Assembly: GCA_965230225.1 (NCBI GenBank)
Contig: CBDDKM010000005.1
Coordinates: forward strand, 248,001-312,000
Origin: CALSMU01 sp965230225
GTDB lineage: Bacteria > Bacteroidota > Bacteroidia > Flavobacteriales_D > Parvicellaceae
Direction: 5' to 3'
Length of the DNA stretch: 64,000 bases
Position 1 is the first letter of the stretch, and each line of letters starts with the position of its first letter. Positions 34,459 through 42,291 of the stretch are shown here, one piece after another. Below the pieces are notes generated by a model that saw nothing but the letters and a program-made list of their open reading frames with translations, was not told the DNA's origin and ran no database searches. The translations under genes and the position numbers were made by a program.

Positions 34459-36864
34459 TTGTCCTTTCTAATATTTATTATTCCTTTAAACAGTTCTGCT
34501 ACTCACCTAATTGGAGGTGATATTCAGGTGGATCAACTTAGCTATGGAAATGGGAGCGGAACCTATTTAATTACACTAAAAGTATTTAGAGATTGCACCC
34601 CTGGTACGTATGAAATAGTAGATGTTTCGGAAGTTAGGTTGTTTAGTTCTACTACCAATTTGGTAGAAGAGGTAATTGACATGAATGATGGTCTGGTTAA
34701 TCAACAGGTGTTAAGTTTGGGGGATTCTTGTTACTCTCCGGATATTTGTGTGGAGCAGTACATTTTTCAAAAAGTCATTGAAATTAGCGATAACCCAGAT
34801 GGGTATTATGTTATATGGTCCTCTTGCTGTAGAAATGAGTTGATACTCAATTTAAGTAATCCTTTGGATGACGGAATGGCAATCTATACTGATATTCCCA
34901 ATCCGGCTTTGACAGGAGGTAATTCCTCTCCCCATTTTGGTCCATATCCAACTTATGGTTATCTCTGTGTAAATGATCAAAATCAATTGATCGATTTTAA
35001 TATTTCGGATCCAGATGGCGATTCACTTGTATTTTCTTTGGTGGATTGTTTGGATGAGAACTATTCTAAACCATTCTATAATTGTGGGTGGGCATTAGGT
35101 TATTCAGTAACAAATATATTGGGTAATGCACCACCGTTCACGATGACAATTGATTCCCAAACCGGATTGATTACTTGTTACCCTACTCAAGTTGGTGTGT
35201 TTGTATTTTCTGTACTGGTAGAAGAGTATAGAAATGGAATTAAAATTGGGCAAGCAGTTAGGGATGTTCAATATCAAGTATTAGATTGTCCAACTAGTAG
35301 CTCTCCTTTAATACTAGATTTTGAAGGACCTTCAAGTTCTGATACAATAATTGAGGGTTGTGCCCCAGGTAAAGTGAGAGTTTCGAGATTGGATAATCAA
35401 ACTGATCTGGAGGTGGACTTGATTTATTACGGAAGTGCTTCTTATGGAATAGATTATAATTCTTTTCCAATGAGCGTAACAATTCCCGCAGGGAATTATA
35501 GTGTTGAAATACCTATTCAGGGTATAGAAGATACGTTAGTAGAGGGAATTGAAAACATCATTTTTTTAGCCGAAGCTCAAAGCGAAGATTGCAGTTTGTA
35601 CGAAGCATCCTCGGTTGAAATATTCATAAATGACCATTATAGTATTGAACTAAATACTACTGGAGATAATATTCTGTGTAAAGGTGATCCTGCAACATTT
35701 GTTGTTGAAGTCATTGGAGGAGAGCCGGAGTATGGTATCACATGGGAGTTTGGAGAGCATGATTCCATAGTAACATTTACTCCATGGGAAGATGGATATT
35801 TTCAAGTGGCTGTATCCGATGCTAATGGGTGTATTACAATAGATTCTGCCTATGTAGAAATAACAGGAGAGGTAGAACCCAATGCAGGTTTGGATACTGT
35901 TATTTGTTTTGGAACACAAGTTCAACTAGGGGGAAACTTACTGAATCCGACGGGCCCTAATGGTTCAAGTTATGTATGGCAACCTCCTTTGTTGGATAGC
36001 GCTGGTGTAGCCAATCCTACTACCCAAATATGGGAAACAACAGAATTTTCGGTGGAGGTTACCAGCCCGGATGGATGTGTTGAAACTGATTATGTACGAA
36101 TTGAGATTTACCAAACTCAAATAGAACTTTCAGATACCATTATTTGTTCAGGAGATTCCATTCAATTGAGTATGGATGGAAATGAAAGTGCCAGTTACCT
36201 GTGGAACCCTTCGGTTGGACTATCTTCTGATACCATAGCCAACCCTATAGCGGCACCTGATGACCCCATCACTTATTCCCTAATAACAACAAGTGAATAT
36301 GGATGTACATCATCAGATTCATTGATGATAAATGTTCATGAAGCATTGATGATGGATATTACCACGCAACATGAGTCATTAGCCTGCAATGGCTTGGAAC
36401 TGGAGTTGTTGGAGCAGAGTGGTTTAGGGATGGACTATGTATGGATAATAGGAGAGGATACTACCTATTCAAGTTCTGTGGGGTATGGAGTAATCCCTTA
36501 TGGTGGAGGAGAAATTCAATTGTTGATGCTGGACTCCAATGGTTGTAAAACAACCGAGGTAATTCAAATGCCTCTGGAAGAGTTGAGTGAGTATATAAAC
36601 GTGGAAGTCCCTAACGTTTTTACACCTAACAATGATGGAATGAATGATGTGTTCAAAGCGGAGGTGAATGGTAATTACACTTCTTGTTCAGAAATGAAAG
36701 TGTACAACAGATGGGGTAATCTGCTTTTCGAAAGTTGTGGTCATGTAATCAATTGGGATGGGTTTACCACTTCAGGAGAAAAAGCTCCTTCTGGAACATA
36801 TTTCTATATCTTAACTGTTGGAGGAGAGGTGTTTTCGGGTAGTTTAATGTTGTTGAGGGAATGA
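34459..36864 (+). CDS. T9SS type B (CHU_C) surface protein
   Basis: About 801 aa. The N-terminal region (ATHLIGGDIQVDQLSY...LKVFRDC) and the LDQN/SDPDGDSLVFSL stretch are typical of Bacteroidota surface proteins. A Calx-beta-like segment lies near residues 295-400 and PKD/SprB-like modules follow. The last 85 residues form the gliding-motility-associated domain (VFTPNNDGMNDVFK, YNRWGNLLFES, GEKAPSGTYFYIL), which is a type B T9SS sorting signal. The protein is therefore secreted and attached to or released from the surface. The only usual start is TTG 34459, which would give a signal without basic residues. The in-frame upstream codons SLKTISYSFRQLGII would supply them but contain no ATG, GTG or TTG. 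Confidence 0.75.
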   Translation: MSFLIFIIPLNSSATHLIGGDIQVDQLSYGNGSGTYLITLKVFRDCTPGTYEIVDVSEVRLFSSTTNLVEEVIDMNDGLVNQQVLSLGDSCYSPDICVEQYIFQKVIEISDNPDGYYVIWSSCCRNELILNLSNPLDDGMAIYTDIPNPALTGGNSSPHFGPYPTYGYLCVNDQNQLIDFNISDPDGDSLVFSLVDCLDENYSKPFYNCGWALGYSVTNILGNAPPFTMTIDSQTGLITCYPTQVGVFVFSVLVEEYRNGIKIGQAVRDVQYQVLDCPTSSSPLILDFEGPSSSDTIIEGCAPGKVRVSRLDNQTDLEVDLIYYGSASYGIDYNSFPMSVTIPAGNYSVEIPIQGIEDTLVEGIENIIFLAEAQSEDCSLYEASSVEIFINDHYSIELNTTGDNILCKGDPATFVVEVIGGEPEYGITWEFGEHDSIVTFTPWEDGYFQVAVSDANGCITIDSAYVEITGEVEPNAGLDTVICFGTQVQLGGNLLNPTGPNGSSYVWQPPLLDSAGVANPTTQIWETTEFSVEVTSPDGCVETDYVRIEIYQTQIELSDTIICSGDSIQLSMDGNESASYLWNPSVGLSSDTIANPIAAPDDPITYSLITTSEYGCTSSDSLMINVHEALMMDITTQHESLACNGLELELLEQSGLGMDYVWIIGEDTTYSSSVGYGVIPYGGGEIQLLMLDSNGCKTTEVIQMPLEELSEYINVEVPNVFTPNNDGMNDVFKAEVNGNYTSCSEMKVYNRWGNLLFESCGHVINWDGFTTSGEKAPSGTYFYILTVGGEVFSGSLMLLRE

Positions 36865-36885
36865 TTCGAAAGGGATATAATTATA

Positions 36886-37056
36886 ATGGAAAAAATTGAT
36901 TGGAGTAAAATAAAAGGAGCACACGGAACTTGCGAGCATATTCCAGACGCAATATTGGGGTTAACCTCAGAAGATGAAGAGGTTAGACACTCTTCTTATT
37001 GGAGAATTGATAATTATGTGATTTTACAATCAGACTTGTATGAAGGTGCTAGCTGA
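36886..37056 (+). pseudogene. Truncated HEAT-type immunity protein
   Basis: A 56-aa frame starting ATG 36886 (MEKIDWSKIKGAHGTCEHIP, then LTSEDEEVRHSSYWRIDNYV). The DWSxLxxAxGxAxxIPxxLxxLxSxDxxxR pattern is the conserved opening of HEAT-repeat proteins often encoded beside polymorphic toxins as immunity proteins. Those are normally several hundred residues long. Here the frame stops soon after the point where the family continues with a HQGTVY-like segment (visible as LQSDLYEG). The stop lies inside the start of the next gene, which suggests a truncated remnant joined to foreign sequence. Confidence 0.5.
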
Positions 37057-37792
37057 ACTTAGAATACTCTTTTATATATTATTGTTGAGTTTATCCTTTG
37101 TTTCGTGCGGAAGAGAAATAGAGTTTGATTCGTCTAATGAAACTAAAGATGAGCATAAACAAATCACAACAGATGATGTAAATAGGATTATCGAAGGAAC
37201 CGAAATTGGGCTAACATGTGTTGAAGTAGATAATTCTTCGTTAAATGAGTTGGAAATCGTACTGAGGTCTATCGAAAATGTTACGTATAGATCATCTCAT
37301 CAAGATTATTTTTGTTGTACTTTTTTACTTTATAAATTAAATAGAATTGAAGATGTCAGTAGGGTGGTGTTTAAGGTAGTGTATAATGATCAATTGGGGA
37401 TTGTTGAGTCCTACTCATTTGATTCACATGATATCGATGGTTCAATACAAAAATTTAAAGAAAACCCAGTTTTAGAAGAGATCACTGAGAAATATATAAG
37501 TAAAATAACACCCAATATTGCGTTGGATATTTTTGAATCTTTCAGGATTGTAAAAAATATGCCAGACACTGATTATGATGGTGACTTCTATAGTTTATTG
37601 GGTGAGTATTCTAGTGAATGCTCAGGTGATATTAAAAAGAGTAAACCCAAAAAATATGTTTTTTTAACAGCATTATTCTTGAGAGAAGCCGAGCTAGAAG
37701 AAGGATATTTTATTTTGAAAGATGTTTTAGGTTATTGTAATGTTGATACTACGGTTTTTCAAAAGGAAATAGGGGCTCTTAAGGTAGATTAG
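37040..37792 (+). CDS. Orphan lipoprotein
   Basis: 250 aa. The signal peptide ends LSLSFVSC (Cys at about 23), a good lipobox. The mature part is acidic, mixed alpha/beta and unknown (DDVNRIIEGTEIGLTCVEVDNSS, YRSSHQDYFCCTFLLYKLNR). It contains a CC pair. Its ATG overlaps the truncated HEAT frame by 17 bp in another frame. It could be an orphan immunity lipoprotein, judging from lipid anchor, size and location, but no family supports this. Confidence 0.5.
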   Translation: MKVLAELRILFYILLLSLSFVSCGREIEFDSSNETKDEHKQITTDDVNRIIEGTEIGLTCVEVDNSSLNELEIVLRSIENVTYRSSHQDYFCCTFLLYKLNRIEDVSRVVFKVVYNDQLGIVESYSFDSHDIDGSIQKFKENPVLEEITEKYISKITPNIALDIFESFRIVKNMPDTDYDGDFYSLLGEYSSECSGDIKKSKPKKYVFLTALFLREAELEEGYFILKDVLGYCNVDTTVFQKEIGALKVD

Positions 37793-37860
37793 GGGATGCC
37801 TCCTTAACTCTTTACAAGGATAGAATAGTTCCGTATGTGGAATTAATGTTATAAATAATA

Positions 37861-38097
37861 ATGATGAAAGTATTTATAAAAAAATATTGGCAAGAGGAAG
37901 GTATATTGTTTTACCTTCATTTTGAAGGTGAAGAGCTGGTAAGACAAATTGAGATGTCAGGTGATCAAAAGGTCTGTTTGTCAATAGAAAACCCAATTAT
38001 TGATGATAAGATGTTGGGTGATCAAAATTTATCATGCTTGGAGTACGAACCTTCTGATGTAATAACTGAACAGGGATTTGAATCAATTTGGGAATAG
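37861..38097 (+). CDS. Small immunity-like cytoplasmic protein
   Basis: 78 aa, no signal peptide. The layout KVFIKKYWQEEGILFYLHFEGEELVRQIE, followed by ENPIIDDKML and a terminal DVITEQGFESIWE, is a compact single domain. I recall similar small proteins near Rhs loci but cannot name the family. The ATG doublet at 37861/37864 makes the start ambiguous by one codon. It is AT-rich like its neighbours. Confidence 0.5.
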   Translation: MMKVFIKKYWQEEGILFYLHFEGEELVRQIEMSGDQKVCLSIENPIIDDKMLGDQNLSCLEYEPSDVITEQGFESIWE

Positions 38098-38138
38098 TAA
38101 AATGGATTTCTAAAGGTAACATCTTTGATTTGGAAGGT

Positions 38139-38162
38139 ATTTCAAATTTTACGGTAAGGTAT
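38139..38162. repeat. Short dispersed repeat, copy 2
   Basis: TATTTCAAATTTTACGGTAA followed by GGTAT matches 6309-6333 with one or two changes. It runs directly into repeat copy 4. Confidence 0.4.
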
Positions 38163-38175
38163 CAAAAGAGTTGGT
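38153..38175 (+). repeat. GGTAAGGTATCAAAAG repeat, copy 4
   Basis: GGTAAGGTATCAAAAG then AGTTGGT. One change from copy 2 in the first half. Confidence 0.6.
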
Positions 38176-38180
38176 AGTGA

Positions 38181-38208
38181 TTGCGTGTAGTTTTCAAACT
38201 ACGCGCAA
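38181..38208. repeat. CGTAGTTT-type hairpin
   Basis: TTGCGTGTAGTTT-TC-AAACTACGCGCAA, 13-bp arms with one G-T pair, followed by CGTATAAAGAGC as at 33162-33222. Confidence 0.6.
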
Positions 38209-38305
38209 CGTATAAAGAGCTCCCAGATAGTATAGATTTTTATGAAAATACTGAAATATATAAATTTGATACGACAGGTATTTCTCATCTTTTTAAATAG
38301 TGTAA

Positions 38306-39004
38306 ATGAACAATAATATTATACGATACGTTATTGCTGGAGGGTTACTAATTTTATTTTCCAGCTGTGAAGATACTTCTGAAAAAGAAGGAGAGGTTTT
38401 AGAAGAACAGGTTGTTCTTGACTCAATTAAATGTGTTGATATACCAGAACTTTCTAATGATTTATTTCACGTGGAGCATTGTGAATCATATAAAGGAGAT
38501 GAACTCAAAAGAACTGGGTTTTATGCAAATGGCTTCCCAATTGAATTACATTCATTCTATGAAAATGGTCAGAAAAGATTTATAAGGCAGTACGTTATGA
38601 AAGGAAAAGATTCTTCGGTACTTAATAATGTATATAGTCTGTTTCCAAACGGAGATACCAATATAACAGAAAGTAATTTCTATAAATTAACTTTTGATAA
38701 AGATACCTTCTCTATAATTGATTCAATTAAGTTTAAAGTAGAGTTGGTTGCTCCGTTATATGAAGGTAGTATGATGGAATTAATTATTGATTATCCTGAT
38801 AATGACTCGATTCGGGTTTTAACTTCAAAAAATCACTTAATTAAAATGTCAATTCCCCCATCCAAGAGAGTAGGAGAGTTTCATTTAACAGGAAACCTCC
38901 GTGAAATGAAAATAAATAAAGATTCTTCTGGAATAAGCAGAGACTTGATTATAAGTGATAATTATTATGTTAAAGGCATTTCCCCACAACCAAATCAAAA
39001 ATAA
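38306..39004 (+). CDS. Orphan lipoprotein with MORN-like segment
   Basis: 232 aa with a lipoprotein signal (YVIAGGLLILFSSC). Residues about 60-95 contain a MORN_2-like stretch (KRTGFYANGFPIELHSFYENGQKRFIRQY). The remainder is beta-rich and unassigned. The last few codons and the stop (PNQK) lie in the duplicated terminator-bearing repeat, so the C-terminus was probably set by the repeat or the gene moved with it. It may be an orphan immunity or accessory protein. Confidence 0.5.
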   Translation: MNNNIIRYVIAGGLLILFSSCEDTSEKEGEVLEEQVVLDSIKCVDIPELSNDLFHVEHCESYKGDELKRTGFYANGFPIELHSFYENGQKRFIRQYVMKGKDSSVLNNVYSLFPNGDTNITESNFYKLTFDKDTFSIIDSIKFKVELVAPLYEGSMMELIIDYPDNDSIRVLTSKNHLIKMSIPPSKRVGEFHLTGNLREMKINKDSSGISRDLIISDNYYVKGISPQPNQK

Positions 39005-39010
39005 AACTAA

Positions 39011-39036
39011 AGCCCGTTCTTAGAGTGGGTTTTTTT
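39011..39036 (+). terminator. Rho-independent terminator, duplicated copy
   Basis: CCCGTTCTTAGAGTGGG plus seven T, with two G-T pairs in the stem. Together with the upstream ACAACCAAATCAAAAATAAA it is a near copy of 32887-32937. Confidence 0.7.
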
Positions 39037-39037
39037 A

Positions 39038-39060
39038 GGTAACGTATCTAAAAAGTTGGT
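39038..39060 (+). repeat. GGTAACGTATCTAAAA repeat, copy 5
   Basis: GGTAACGTATCTAAAAAGTTGG directly behind the terminator, the same order as copy 2. Confidence 0.6.
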
Positions 39061-39107
39061 AATAACTTTAATACATTTCTTAATAGTAGTATTCACTCCA
39101 TCAGTAG

Positions 39108-39653
39108 ATGAAAAAAAGAATTAAATACCTAGCATTTGTGCTGTTAGTTTCTTGCTCCAATGAGAAGAATAGGGAGGTTGAAAGTCAAAATCAAGAAGAT
39201 GTTGATTATATAGAGGTTGAACAGGGATGGGTAGAATTGTATATTGATACCGTTGAAAATGGAGTTAGAAAGCAAACCCTATTGGACTTTTATACAAACG
39301 ATACAGTTCATAAAATAATTACTGGTAAAGCTGGAAATTTGATTAAGGATGAAGGAAGCTACTTTACCATACGATCTGGAATAAATGAAAGAGAAGAAAT
39401 GTTATTGCAGATATACAGTATTGACTATCCAAATAAAGAAAAAAACCTTGCATTATTTGGATATTTAATAAATGGAGGTGAAGTTCATTTAGGTCAGTGG
39501 TATATTGATAGTACCTATTATGAAATGATTTATTCAATTCCAGATTCTTTGGGCAAAAAGATTACGGAATTAGAGCTCTGCCTAGTTTATTATAATCCAG
39601 TAACAATGAGCCAAGATATTTTAAAATGTCAGAATCTAGAATTGGAGTGGTAA
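39108..39653 (+). CDS. Orphan lipoprotein
   Basis: 181 aa with a short lipoprotein signal (MKKRIKYLAFVLLVSC). The mature protein is beta-rich and unknown (WVELYIDTVENGVRKQTLLDFY, YYEMIYSIPDSLGKKITELELCLVYYNP). The stop codon lies within repeat copy 6, just as the preceding gene ends inside another repeat. This ties these lipoprotein genes to the repeats and suggests that each was an exchangeable cassette. Confidence 0.5.
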   Translation: MKKRIKYLAFVLLVSCSNEKNREVESQNQEDVDYIEVEQGWVELYIDTVENGVRKQTLLDFYTNDTVHKIITGKAGNLIKDEGSYFTIRSGINEREEMLLQIYSIDYPNKEKNLALFGYLINGGEVHLGQWYIDSTYYEMIYSIPDSLGKKITELELCLVYYNPVTMSQDILKCQNLELEW

Positions 39654-39672
39654 TGTATCAAAAGCGCTGTTG
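39649..39672 (+). repeat. GGTAATGTATCAAAAG repeat, copy 6
   Basis: GGTAATGTATCAAAAG then CGCTGTTG. Its TAA is the stop codon of the preceding gene. Confidence 0.6.
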
Positions 39673-39968
39673 TTTTTATTTTAAGTCCAGCTAAAACCAA
39701 AAAACCTACTTCAAAAGACATCCTCCTCACAATTCCTACTTAACCAGACCAATAAAAAAGAAATAGTATAGATCATTAGGAGCTTTGGTTGGACCATAAT
39801 AAATTGGTCAAGCTTCCTAAAGCCAAAACCAATATAAAGTTTAATTCGGTGCGTAGTCTGTAGTAATTCAGACTACGCGCATTTTGCTTTGAGTTTTTAC
39901 AGGAACTACTTTATTTTTATTCAAAAAGCATCTTTTTAATAGATGTTATTGACCTAAACATTCAGGAT
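39654..39968. other. Intergenic region with hairpin
   Basis: 315 nt without a gene. Apart from repeat copy 6 it holds a perfect 10-bp hairpin GCGTAGTCTG/CAGACTACGC (39851-39878, 8-nt loop), related in sequence to the CGTAGTTT hairpins, and an imperfect inverted repeat around 39778-39827 (TTGGACCA/TGGTCAA). I see no promoter that fits fully. Confidence 0.5.
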
Positions 39969-40409
39969 ATGGTTTTTGAAGATTTATTTAATCAAAGTGA
40001 AGGGAGAGAAATCCATTACAATGGAATGAACCTAACCTTGATGTATAAACTTCAGCTAGCTTCTACAAAGACACGGTTAAAGTTTAGATTTTGCTGTGTA
40101 AATAGTCACTGGAAACAAGGCGTAATCATTAAAACCAAAGGGGATATTGAGGTAAATAATAGATCAGGAAATAAAATGATATTTTGGGAAGAGTCATCTC
40201 CTAAAGAATTCGATATTCTAGTGTCGACTGAAAGTAAAGAGCTAATAGTATATAATGTTTGGGACACAGGAAATGGAGTAATCCAACACTGGCATAATGG
40301 GGCAGCCATTCATGTTGAACAAAATAAAGATCATTTTAGGTTTAATTGTAATGATGGTTACCCTGATGATGACATGGATGACTTAATATTTGAGATTGAA
40401 GTGGTGTAG
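39969..40409 (+). CDS. Immunity-like cytoplasmic protein
   Basis: 146 aa, no signal peptide. The second half has a distinct conserved look: KMIFWEESSPKEFDILV, then VYNVWDTGNGVIQHWHNGAA and FRCNDGYPDDD-type end (FNCNDGYPDDDMDDLIFEIE). I believe this pattern belongs to a small protein family scattered near toxin loci in several phyla, but I cannot name it. No toxin gene stands before it, so if it is an immunity protein it is an orphan. Confidence 0.45.
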   Translation: MVFEDLFNQSEGREIHYNGMNLTLMYKLQLASTKTRLKFRFCCVNSHWKQGVIIKTKGDIEVNNRSGNKMIFWEESSPKEFDILVSTESKELIVYNVWDTGNGVIQHWHNGAAIHVEQNKDHFRFNCNDGYPDDDMDDLIFEIEVV

Positions 40410-40535
40410 TTTCTATAAATGCTAACACCACATATTCCCCAAATCGACCAATATTTACTTAAATAGAACCACTTATTGGAAAAATGGCCATTTGCTATGG
40501 ATTTAGGAGTGATCGGATTAATTTAGTGGTTAGTT

Positions 40536-40739
40536 GTGAACCTCTATCTAACCATATTAAACATCTGGGATTGGTTTCTTGATTTAGATCTGGAAACTCA
40601 GTCTAATCTGGCTTATTTTGTTCTTACCCCTATTGTAACCGGAATTGTACTTTGGAGCAGATACAACAAAAAGAAAAAGCAGAAACAAGCACTGGATGAG
40701 TTGGGTGAGGAGGATGAGGATGTTTGGTTGATGGATTGA
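40536..40739 (+). CDS. Small single-pass membrane protein
   Basis: 67 aa from GTG 40536. One hydrophobic helix (NLAYFVLTPIVTGIVLWS) is followed by a lysine cluster (KKKKQK) and an acidic tail (EEDEDVW). The orientation is predicted as C-terminus inside by the positive-inside rule. No family is recognised. The start is uncertain because no ATG precedes the helix in frame. Confidence 0.4.
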   Translation: MNLYLTILNIWDWFLDLDLETQSNLAYFVLTPIVTGIVLWSRYNKKKKQKQALDELGEEDEDVWLMD

Positions 40740-40809
40740 AATGAAAGATAATTGCTTTATGGAAAAAAAGTAATGGTTGCAGCCTGGATATGACAGAAAT
40801 AGCTAATAA

Positions 40810-41257
40810 ATGAAACGCTCAAGGAGGAAATATCTGGTTTTTATTGTTTGTTTAGGGATAATTTCTTCAATTTCATTTTTAATTATTCTAAACAGTTTAA
40901 ACAATTACTTAGAGCACAAAAACAGTGAGGTCATATTAGGAAAGATTTATGGTATAGAAAAAAAAGCTCCATGATGGGGCAGAGGATACTTATGTTATTA
41001 AATCAAAATTTGAAATAGAAGGGAGTGGCTATTGGCTTGAAGAACACTGTTTCTTTAAGGAAATAAAGTTCGAAGTTGGGGATTCTATTCAAGTAGTTGT
41101 TAATTCAGAAAATATTGCAAACTCTCACTACCGCTGTTACCATAAAGAAAATTATTCTAAAGAGAATTTAATAATTAAGGTATTTACTTTATCTCCATTA
41201 ATATTCTTATTTGTTTTTGGCTTAGTTTGGAGAAGAAAGATTATTCACCATTTTTAG
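40810..41257 (+). pseudogene. Frameshifted membrane protein gene
   Basis: ATG at 40810 opens MKRSRRKYLVFIVCLGIISS, a membrane helix, and continues to TGA at 40972. The same protein continues in another frame from a run of eight A (40958-40965): LHDGAEDTYVIKS, GYWLEEHCFFKEIKFEVGDSIQVVV and a second helix (LSPLIFLFVFGLVW) to TAG 41257. Removing one A joins both parts into a 148-residue protein with two helices around an external beta-like domain. The total of 448 nt is one more than a multiple of three. It may be a recent mutation, a slippery site or a sequencing error. Confidence 0.6.
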
Positions 41258-41306
41258 ATTAGTTCTTCTAGATGTTTGCTTAGGCTTCTCTGGATTCCGG
41301 ATATAC

Positions 41307-41340
41307 GTCCCGATGCTCCCGATAGCTATCGGGACGGGAC
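41307..41340. repeat. CCCGATAGCTATCGGG palindrome between converging genes
   Basis: The perfect 16-bp palindrome at 41318-41333 is nested in outer arms GTCCCG/CGGGAC. Located between two converging ends, it could act as a bidirectional terminator. Confidence 0.6.
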
Positions 41341-41511
41341 TCCTTCCGGAATGTTGATGGGAGGGGAAATGTAGGGGTGGTCGTCTTCGTGAGGGTTATG
41401 ATAAATGAAAGGTGCGAAGTAAGAAATAGTGGATAATAGCAAGGCGTAGGATAAAAGAAGGTAGAGTAAAAGACATGGTACTTAATACCTAAGGCATAGT
41501 ACATCTAACCC

Positions 41512-42291
41512 CTACTGCGCCATATACGTAAACTCAATCCAACCTTCCAGACGCATGGGGTCGCTGAAGTTTTGGTTGAATTTCCACTTTTTGGAGTATT
41601 GTAATGCTGCGGTGCGCAAACAGTCGTTTTGAGTTGTGGTTTTTGCTTCGTCGATGGTGCGGGAAATAACCTCTCCTTTTTGGTTCACTTTGATGATGAT
41701 TCTCACCTTACCTTCGCTACGACAGAGGTAGGAGGGTTTATCCTGGTGTAATGGCTTGCGGCCTTTTAGAGAGTAATTAGCTGTGGCAATAATGTCGGCA
41801 CCAAAGCTTGCATTGTTGTTCTCTTTAGCATCGTTTTTAATGAGCGAAGGATCAATTTGACGGTGCTCTTTGTCGTTGCTTGAGGACTCTTCTGAGCTGG
41901 AAGATTCTTTACCGGCGTTGATTTTAGCGTATTCTTCCGCTTCAATGCCCTTAAGCATGTCCCAAACTTCCTGATCGGCTTTGCTTTTGCTAAAATTGTT
42001 GTTGGCCTGATTGGTATAAGTGGTTTTTTCCTGAGTAGCATCTGCTGCCACGTTCATTACGTTGCTTTCAATCGGATTGCCATTTTCGTCTACAGGTTGT
42101 GGCATTTCCGGTTGTGGAGTGTCGTCCTCTTGTTCTTCCGTGAAATCCAAAACGGCCAATACCTTTTCTTTAGGAACGTACACATCCAACTGAACCAAAT
42201 GGAGGTTGAGCCAAATGAATAGCAGAATATGAAACGCAATGGTCCCAATAATGCCAAACTTGTGTTTTTCTATGAAATCAAATATCGCCAC
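41512..42291 (-). CDS. TonB-family energy transducer
   Basis: About 259 aa. GTG 42291 or TTG 42294 serve as start, both inside the end of the protease gene. A single N-terminal membrane anchor (FGIIGTIAFHILLFIWL) precedes an acidic, proline-containing periplasmic stretch (PQPEMPQPVDENGNP) and a helical linker. The C-terminal domain is TonB-like: EGKVRIIIKVNQKGEVISRTIDEAKTT then AALQYSKKWKFNQ. TonB spans the periplasm to energise outer-membrane receptors such as the two in this window. The linker is Ser/Glu-rich rather than the long Pro-Lys type. ExbB/ExbD are not encoded here. Confidence 0.75.
   Translation of the reverse strand: MAIFDFIEKHKFGIIGTIAFHILLFIWLNLHLVQLDVYVPKEKVLAVLDFTEEQEDDTPQPEMPQPVDENGNPIESNVMNVAADATQEKTTYTNQANNNFSKSKADQEVWDMLKGIEAEEYAKINAGKESSSSEESSSNDKEHRQIDPSLIKNDAKENNNASFGADIIATANYSLKGRKPLHQDKPSYLCRSEGKVRIIIKVNQKGEVISRTIDEAKTTTQNDCLRTAALQYSKKWKFNQNFSDPMRLEGWIEFTYMAQ

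Noticed and set aside
39654..39968. Small RNA or riboswitch in the gap
   Set aside because: Only a simple 10-bp hairpin and repeat sequence are visible, and no known riboswitch fold was recognised.
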